A program made the position numbers and the translations under genes. From contig JASHUR010000014.1 in assembly GCA_030039895.1 (NCBI GenBank), positions 1-12,722 on the forward strand: a stretch of 12,722 nt of DNA, written 5' to 3'. Shown here piece after piece: positions 8,287 to 12,722 of this stretch. This DNA comes from Acidobacteriaceae bacterium (GTDB lineage: Bacteria; Acidobacteriota; Terriglobia; Terriglobales; Acidobacteriaceae). The notes beneath the pieces were generated by a model. It made no database searches. It was not told the origin of the DNA and saw only the letters and a program-made list of their open reading frames with translations. The first letter of the stretch is position 1. Each line of letters opens with the position of its first letter.

Positions 8287-9288
8287 ATGAAACCGAACAA
8301 AACCTTCATTTTGGTAGCGATAGGCATACTGGGCACGGCCGCCACGATTGTGCTCGTGGTCCGCGCCCGGCACTTGCGGCCCCGATCCATCACGATTGAG
8401 GGCGCTGTTATCCAGCGCGATGCCGACGCCCGCAAGGAAGTTCCCATTCCCGGCGCCACAGTCACCTTGTCAGACCGCGCCAGCAGCGCCACCACAACCT
8501 CCACTGCCTCAGGATACTTCAGAGTGACCGTCCACAAGCAAGTCTGGCCGAGGGAAACGCTGCACCTGGCTTTCAGCGCACCCGGCTACCATCCTCTCGA
8601 CATGGAATTGAAATTAGGTTTGCGCGCTCACCTCAAACAGCTCTTCATTGCTGAGATGAAGCCTGTGACTGCTCCGGTGGCTACGGTTGCACATCGTCCA
8701 CCCATATTGGTCTCGAATGTTCTAATTCGCTATACCGTCAACTACGCGACAGAGACAAATGTCGGCGCAGTAACCAAGACCTTTCAGGTGGACAATCAAG
8801 GCAATGTGCCATGTAAAGGTCAGTCTCTCTGCTCTCCGGATGGGAACTGGCGTGCTTCGCGCGGATCGATAACGCTCGACGCCGGAGCCGGCAATCTCCT
8901 CCACAACGTGCGTGTCTCGTGCATCGCCGGACCCTGCCCGTTTACACGGATCGAGTCCAAGGGCATGAACCATGTTGGCCAAACCGCTGTCGTCTCAGCC
9001 ATCGACTGGTCTGATACTGCTACGTTTCTGGTTGAGGCCGAAGTCTTTCAGAAGATGATCGCCTCTGGCGTGCGCGAGTCCTATCCCGTTATCTATGGTA
9101 GCGATCTTCACTTTACCCTCCCACCCACCGCAGAGGGGCCGAGTATAGACGCAAATATTAACGGCACGCCGATCGTGTTTCCACTTGGCACTGGCTTATA
9201 TATGGACTGGGCTACATGCACCTCGGAAAGCGGTCCCAATAGCGCAACAATGTATCAATGCGAGCTTAAACCTGGCTACCACTTCTGA
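8287..9288 (+). CDS. Membrane-anchored protein, carboxypeptidase-regulatory-like domain plus unknown Cys-rich C-terminal domain
   Basis: A 333-residue protein from ATG 8287. An in-frame TTG at 8278 is an alternative start; neither has a clear Shine-Dalgarno site. Residues ~5-24 form one hydrophobic segment after a lysine-containing start, either a signal anchor or an uncleaved signal peptide. Residues ~34-120 resemble a carboxypeptidase-regulatory-like beta-sandwich (IEGAVI, IPGATVTLSD, TASGYFRVTV, FSAPGYHP). The C-terminal ~200 residues are not recognised. They hold six cysteines in three close pairs (176/182, 212/217, 311/325), which would suit disulfides in the periplasm. Function is unknown. 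It sits divergently to the glycoamylase-like gene and the two may share control. Confidence 0.75.
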   Translation: MKPNKTFILVAIGILGTAATIVLVVRARHLRPRSITIEGAVIQRDADARKEVPIPGATVTLSDRASSATTTSTASGYFRVTVHKQVWPRETLHLAFSAPGYHPLDMELKLGLRAHLKQLFIAEMKPVTAPVATVAHRPPILVSNVLIRYTVNYATETNVGAVTKTFQVDNQGNVPCKGQSLCSPDGNWRASRGSITLDAGAGNLLHNVRVSCIAGPCPFTRIESKGMNHVGQTAVVSAIDWSDTATFLVEAEVFQKMIASGVRESYPVIYGSDLHFTLPPTAEGPSIDANINGTPIVFPLGTGLYMDWATCTSESGPNSATMYQCELKPGYHF

Positions 9289-9295
9289 TTCTTCC

Positions 9296-9350
9296 TCGGG
9301 AAGCGATGTAGTTTTCCCGAAGCATTCCCACTAACGCTGCCGGGAAAACT
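9296..9350 (+). repeat. Two overlapping inverted repeats upstream of the GlxA-type regulator
   Basis: TCGGGAA (9296-9302) can pair with TTCCCGA (9314-9320). The perfect 10-base AGTTTTCCCG (9310-9319) can pair with CGGGAAAACT (9341-9350) across a 21-base loop. The middle element is shared, so only one hairpin can form at a time. There is also an ATTCCC at 9324-9329. No T-run follows. It may end the upstream transcript, act as an attenuator-like leader, or be an operator built of GGGAA half-sites. Confidence 0.5.
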
Positions 9351-9487
9351 GGTATGGGCGTGGGTTGTTCCGCATCAGCGGCGAGGGGTATGCAGCAACC
9401 TCACGCGAACACTATAGCGTTTACGCCAAACGTCTGCCGCTCCATTTATATTTCGCTTATGCGGACGGCGGACGAGGCAGGCAGACC

Positions 9488-10531
9488 ATGAAGAAATCAA
9501 AGCACGCCAGTCTTTTTACGAAACACAGCGATGAACGCGACCGCTCGCCAGTGCGAAGCACACGGCGCGTCCTGATTGTCGCTGTGCCCCCGGTGAGGAC
9601 GCTGGACGTGTTCGGCCCGCTAGAGGTGTTCGGGGATGCCAATCGTTCCCGGAGTGACGGGCCGATTTACGAAATCAATATCATTTCGGGCGGAATGGAC
9701 CGAGATGTTCTGACTCATCTCGGTACAACGCTGCGAACAGATCGAACCTTTCGCGAATATCGTGGCCCGGTCGATACACTTCTTGTTGCCGGGTTTGATG
9801 GCGTTTCAAAGGTTCGATACGAATCGAAGTTTCTCAGTTGGCTGAAAGATCGATGCGGCAGCAGCCGGCGCTTTGGCTCGGTCTGCACCGGCGCACTCGT
9901 TCTGGCGGAGGCTGGTCTGCTCGATGGGCGTCGCGCGACGACGCACTGGAACTGGTGCGAAGAGCTTGCGCGCGACTACCCGCGCGTGACCGTGGACCCT
10001 ACCCCCATCTATGTTCGAGATGGGAACTGCTATACGTCAGCAGGCGTGACGGCCGGAATCGATCTCGCACTCGCCTTAGTGGAAGAGGATCTGGGCAGGT
10101 CAGTTGCCCTTAAGGCTGCCCAAATGATGGTGGTGTTTCTGCGGCGGCCGGGCGGCCAATCGCAGTTCAGCGCCACTCTCATGGCCCAGATTTCTGCGAA
10201 ATCGCCTCTCAACGATTTGCTTGCATGGCTTCCTGACAACATCCGGCGCGATCTCTCCGTCAAGAGTCTCGCCCAACGTGCAGCCATGAGTCCCCGGAAC
10301 TTTGCTCGCCTGTTTCAACAGGAAGTGGGCAGGACACCGGCAAGGTACATAGAGGACCTCCGCCTTGAAGCTGCGCGCCGTCAGATTGAATCGGCAGCGA
10401 TGAGTTTTGAGGAAGTAGCGGTTTCCTGTGGTTTTACTTCCGCTGAGATACTTCGCCGCGCGTTCGAGCGCCGCCTGGGCGTTTCGCCTCGCCAATACAG
10501 GGCCTCTTTTGGGCGTGCTCGCGTGCGGTAA
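9488..10531 (+). CDS. GlxA-family transcriptional regulator (DJ-1/PfpI domain + AraC-type HTH)
   Basis: A 347-residue protein from ATG 9488. The frame is open further upstream with a TTG at 9365, but the DJ-1 fold begins only at residue ~27, so the ATG is preferred. Residues ~27-195 form a DJ-1/PfpI (class I glutamine amidotransferase-like) domain: RRVLIVAVPP, TLDVFGPLEVFGDA, and a nucleophile-elbow-like Cys133 in SVCTGALVLAEAGLLDG followed by ATTHW. Residues ~240-340 carry two AraC-type helix-turn-helix motifs (SVKSLAQRAAMSPRNFARLF, then SFEEVAVSCGFTSAEILRRAF). Domain order and size are usual for GlxA/FtrA regulators, where the DJ-1 part is thought to sense a ligand. The following carbonic anhydrase and isonitrile-hydratase-like genes are on the same strand and are its likely targets (inference). 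Confidence 0.9.
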   Translation: MKKSKHASLFTKHSDERDRSPVRSTRRVLIVAVPPVRTLDVFGPLEVFGDANRSRSDGPIYEINIISGGMDRDVLTHLGTTLRTDRTFREYRGPVDTLLVAGFDGVSKVRYESKFLSWLKDRCGSSRRFGSVCTGALVLAEAGLLDGRRATTHWNWCEELARDYPRVTVDPTPIYVRDGNCYTSAGVTAGIDLALALVEEDLGRSVALKAAQMMVVFLRRPGGQSQFSATLMAQISAKSPLNDLLAWLPDNIRRDLSVKSLAQRAAMSPRNFARLFQQEVGRTPARYIEDLRLEAARRQIESAAMSFEEVAVSCGFTSAEILRRAFERRLGVSPRQYRASFGRARVR

Positions 10532-10670
10532 TCGTTTCGCCTCTGATTGGCAGGAATGGTTGTTTCTTTGTCCGTAAACGCTGGGTTCTATTGAAGAGGC
10601 ACCTGCATCAAAAACCGGTACGTGACTATGCTGGCGTGGCCGCCAAGATCATTTCTTCAGGAGAATCCTC

Positions 10671-11237
10671 ATGAATAACCTCGACCTCATGTTGAAACGC
10701 AACAAAGAGTCCGCCACCCCTATGCCATCTCTTCCACAATCTTTGCAAACTTTGAAGGCAGTAATCATTAGTTGCGCCGATATGCGCGTTGATCCTGCTC
10801 AAGTGCTTGGAATCAAGCCCGGTGAGGCCGTCGTAATGAGAAACATCGGCGGTCGAGTCACGCCGGGACTGCTGGAGGAGTTCGGTCTTCTCGGACGAAT
10901 CGGGGAGGTTGCCGGAACGATTCCGGGCGGAGGCGGGGAGTTTCACCTAATCGTGCTTCATCATACGGATTGCGGCAGTACGCGTCTCGTGGGAGATCCT
11001 GCCATGCTGGCGCACTACTTTCAGATACCGGAAAGAGAAGTTGAGACGAAGTCAGTCCGCGACCCGCGCAAGTCGGTGGCTGTCGATGTTGCTGCACTCA
11101 GGGCGATTCCGGCATTGCCGGACGAGTGGCTCATCTCAGGCCTCGTTTATGACGTCGCGACCGGACTTGTCGAGGTTGTTGTACCTGCAGCGCCAATTCG
11201 TACCGCCCAAAATAGCCTGACGGCCGAGGTCGCGTAA
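10671..11237 (+). CDS. Beta-class carbonic anhydrase
   Basis: A 188-residue protein. AGGAG (10659-10663) seven bases before the ATG fixes the start. The zinc site of the beta-class is complete: Cys35 with Asp37 and Arg39 in SCADMR, then His98 and Cys101 in HHTDCG. NIGG at 58-61 is also as in the family. The short length and SCADMRVDP...HHTDCG layout resemble the small actinobacterial type (Rv1284-like, clade D). This family normally interconverts CO2 and bicarbonate, but that clade also includes carbonyl sulfide hydrolases, so the substrate is not certain. A glycine-rich insert (IPGGGGEFH, ~84-92) precedes the HHTDCG strand. It lies 139 bases after the GlxA-type gene, a spacer with no convincing promoter, and only about 30-75 bases before the next gene, so a shared transcript with that gene is likely. 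Confidence 0.9.
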   Translation: MNNLDLMLKRNKESATPMPSLPQSLQTLKAVIISCADMRVDPAQVLGIKPGEAVVMRNIGGRVTPGLLEEFGLLGRIGEVAGTIPGGGGEFHLIVLHHTDCGSTRLVGDPAMLAHYFQIPEREVETKSVRDPRKSVAVDVAALRAIPALPDEWLISGLVYDVATGLVEVVVPAAPIRTAQNSLTAEVA

Positions 11238-11311
11238 GAACACCGGCGTCACCGCGCAGGAATAGCGTGGAGAGTGCATCTTTCCGACTAAGTCTGACGA
11301 GATACGTCACG

Positions 11312-12058
11312 ATGAGTAGTCCTTTATTTATAAGTAAGACATCCAAGCCAGAGCTGACTGTGCGACCGCTGTCTGTGGGCTGCCTCATCTTTGAGCAGAT
11401 GGATCAGATTGACTTCACGGGGCCGTTTGAAGTTCTTTCACGCATGCCGGACACCACAGTCCAGGTCATCGGGAAAGAACTTCAGCCTGTTCGCGACGTT
11501 CAAGGGCTTCGGCTTTCGCCGGATACGAGCATTGCGGAAGCAGGACTATTTGATGTCCTGCTCGTGCCCGGCGGTTATGGGCAGCAGGCACTGATGCATG
11601 ACGAGGAAGTGCTCGGGCTCATCCGCAAGCATGTCGAGAGCAAAAGGCTCGTATTTTCGGTCTGCACCGGAGCCCTGCTGTGTGGTGCAGCCGGTGTTCT
11701 CATGGGAAGACATGTAACGACTCATTGGAGTGCCCGGCATTTGATGCCGCATTACGGCGCAGTTCTGGCGGATGCAAGGGTAGCAGCAGACGGCAACATT
11801 ATTAGCGCCGCTGGAGTCACGGCAGGTCTGGATGCGGCTCTTGTGCTGGTATCACTTCTGCGCGGAGATGCAGCTGCGCAGGAGATTCAGCTGGCCATTG
11901 AATATGCGCCGAACCCCATCTTTGACAGCGGTACTCCAGAGAGTGCACCGGCTGAAGTGCTTGAGAGCTTTCAGAAAAAATACGAGCCGATCGGAACTGC
12001 AAGGGAGACCGAGGCAATTCGTAATGGGCAAACGAAACACCGTAGCATTTCGCTATGA
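11312..12058 (+). CDS. inhA: Isonitrile hydratase-like DJ-1/PfpI protein
   Basis: A 248-residue protein from ATG 11312. An in-frame GTG at 11267 with AGGAA just before it would add 15 residues and cannot be excluded. A single DJ-1/PfpI domain shows Asp34 in QIDFTGPFEVL, VLLVPGGYGQQAL, the nucleophile Cys118-Thr119 in SVCTGALLCGAAG, VTTHW, and AAGVTAGLDAALVL. The C-terminal EYAPNPIFDSGTPESAP segment is typical of isonitrile hydratases. The Asp-to-Cys distance (84 residues) equals that of the catalytic Asp17 and Cys101 in Pseudomonas InhA, and Thr102 also has its counterpart. That enzyme hydrates isocyanides to N-substituted formamides in the cytoplasm. No helix-turn-helix follows, unlike the GlxA-type gene two positions upstream. 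The natural substrate here is unknown. Confidence 0.85.
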   Translation: MSSPLFISKTSKPELTVRPLSVGCLIFEQMDQIDFTGPFEVLSRMPDTTVQVIGKELQPVRDVQGLRLSPDTSIAEAGLFDVLLVPGGYGQQALMHDEEVLGLIRKHVESKRLVFSVCTGALLCGAAGVLMGRHVTTHWSARHLMPHYGAVLADARVAADGNIISAAGVTAGLDAALVLVSLLRGDAAAQEIQLAIEYAPNPIFDSGTPESAPAEVLESFQKKYEPIGTARETEAIRNGQTKHRSISL

Positions 12059-12141
12059 GTGGCGCCAGGGGGCGTTCAACATGTGATGAGGGAATTAAGC
12101 AAAGTTCAAGGTCTTTCCGTTCATCTTGCCACGGTTTAGCG

Positions 12142-12717
12142 TCAATAACCTTTCAGAAGCACCGGCTTTACCAAGTCTTCAATCTTGGCAGCCATCTCCT
12201 CGGCGGGGATGCGACAGCCGGTCTGTAACCAGAGGCGCGCGGCTCCGAAGACGGCCCAGGCGGCTGTGGTCGACTGTAACGCCGGATCGGTGCCGGACGC
12301 TATCTCATGACGGCCAAGACCCTCCCTGAACATGCCTTCAACGACCGAAATGATGGCGCTTTCGAGCGGCAGTCGAGCCAGCTGACCCGGACAGTTTCCG
12401 ATCTCGGCGAGATAGTCGCAGACGCCGAGTGCAATAGCGCGCAGCGCTCCACGGCAGTCGACCAAACAAATGCCACGACGCTCGATCAGGTCCCGAAAGC
12501 GGGATTCTGTCATGGCTTGCAGAAGCGCACTCTTGTCAAGGTAATGAAGGTAAAAGGTGTTTCGGTTCACGTTCGCCTCGTCGGCGATCTCCTGAACCGA
12601 GATGTCATCGAAGCTCTTCTTTTTCAGCAAAGTGGTCAGAGAATCCACGAGCGTCTTCCGGGTGCGCAAAACACGGCGATCCTTAATCTCGCTGCCGTAT
12701 TGGACAGACTCGACCAT
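12142..12717 (-). CDS. TetR/AcrR-family transcriptional regulator
   Basis: A 191-residue protein, normal family length, convergent with the isonitrile-hydratase-like gene and 83 bases from it. Residues ~13-65 form the DNA-binding domain, RTRKTLVDSLTTLLKKKSFDDISVQ in outline, with the helix-turn-helix in IADEANVNRNTFYLHY. The C-terminal ligand domain is divergent, as usual, with several cysteines (84, 88, 99, 109). The start codon lies five bases from the window edge, so its ribosome binding site cannot be checked and a slightly longer start is possible. Its target may be a gene beyond the right edge or the neighbouring cluster; nothing here decides. Confidence 0.85.
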   Translation of the reverse strand: MVESVQYGSEIKDRRVLRTRKTLVDSLTTLLKKKSFDDISVQEIADEANVNRNTFYLHYLDKSALLQAMTESRFRDLIERRGICLVDCRGALRAIALGVCDYLAEIGNCPGQLARLPLESAIISVVEGMFREGLGRHEIASGTDPALQSTTAAWAVFGAARLWLQTGCRIPAEEMAAKIEDLVKPVLLKGY

Positions 12718-12722
12718 TCCAG

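Noticed and set aside
9365..9487. TTG start for the GlxA-type regulator
   Set aside because: The added 41 residues show no homology-like character and the DJ-1 domain begins after the ATG at 9488.

Overview
The window looks like a chromosomal piece of an Acidobacteriota (class Terriglobia) genome. The strongest evidence is a 1200-residue Oar-like TonB receptor with an N-terminal carboxypeptidase-regulatory-like domain. It comes with an accompanying exported glycosidase, no SusD partner, and moderately high GC. Genus cannot be settled from the sequence alone.

Left part (1-1169): the end of a decayed GH8 endoglucanase of the cellulose synthase operon (bcsZ). It carries a frameshift and a separate in-frame stop codon. 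About 475 bases without a convincing gene follow, including a short orphan reading frame that looks like a signal peptide.

Centre (1170-9288): glycan handling. A TonB-dependent receptor ends at a good intrinsic terminator. A plausible promoter follows directly and serves an exported GH39 glycosidase with both catalytic glutamates. On the minus strand lies a Tat-exported glycoamylase-domain protein (the PF10091 group that includes GH144 beta-1,2-glucanases). Divergent from it is a membrane-anchored protein with a carboxypeptidase-regulatory-like fold and an unrecognised six-cysteine C-terminal domain.

Right part (9289-12722): a compact, same-strand set made of a GlxA-type regulator (DJ-1/PfpI domain plus AraC helix-turn-helix), a beta-class carbonic anhydrase and an isonitrile-hydratase-like DJ-1/PfpI enzyme. 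A TetR regulator converges on it. Two overlapping, mutually exclusive inverted repeats precede the regulator. I infer, without proof, that this is a small regulated module for a reactive one-carbon or isocyanide-type compound. It is the best candidate in the window for something not yet described. No tRNA, rRNA, CRISPR array, transposase or attachment site was seen.
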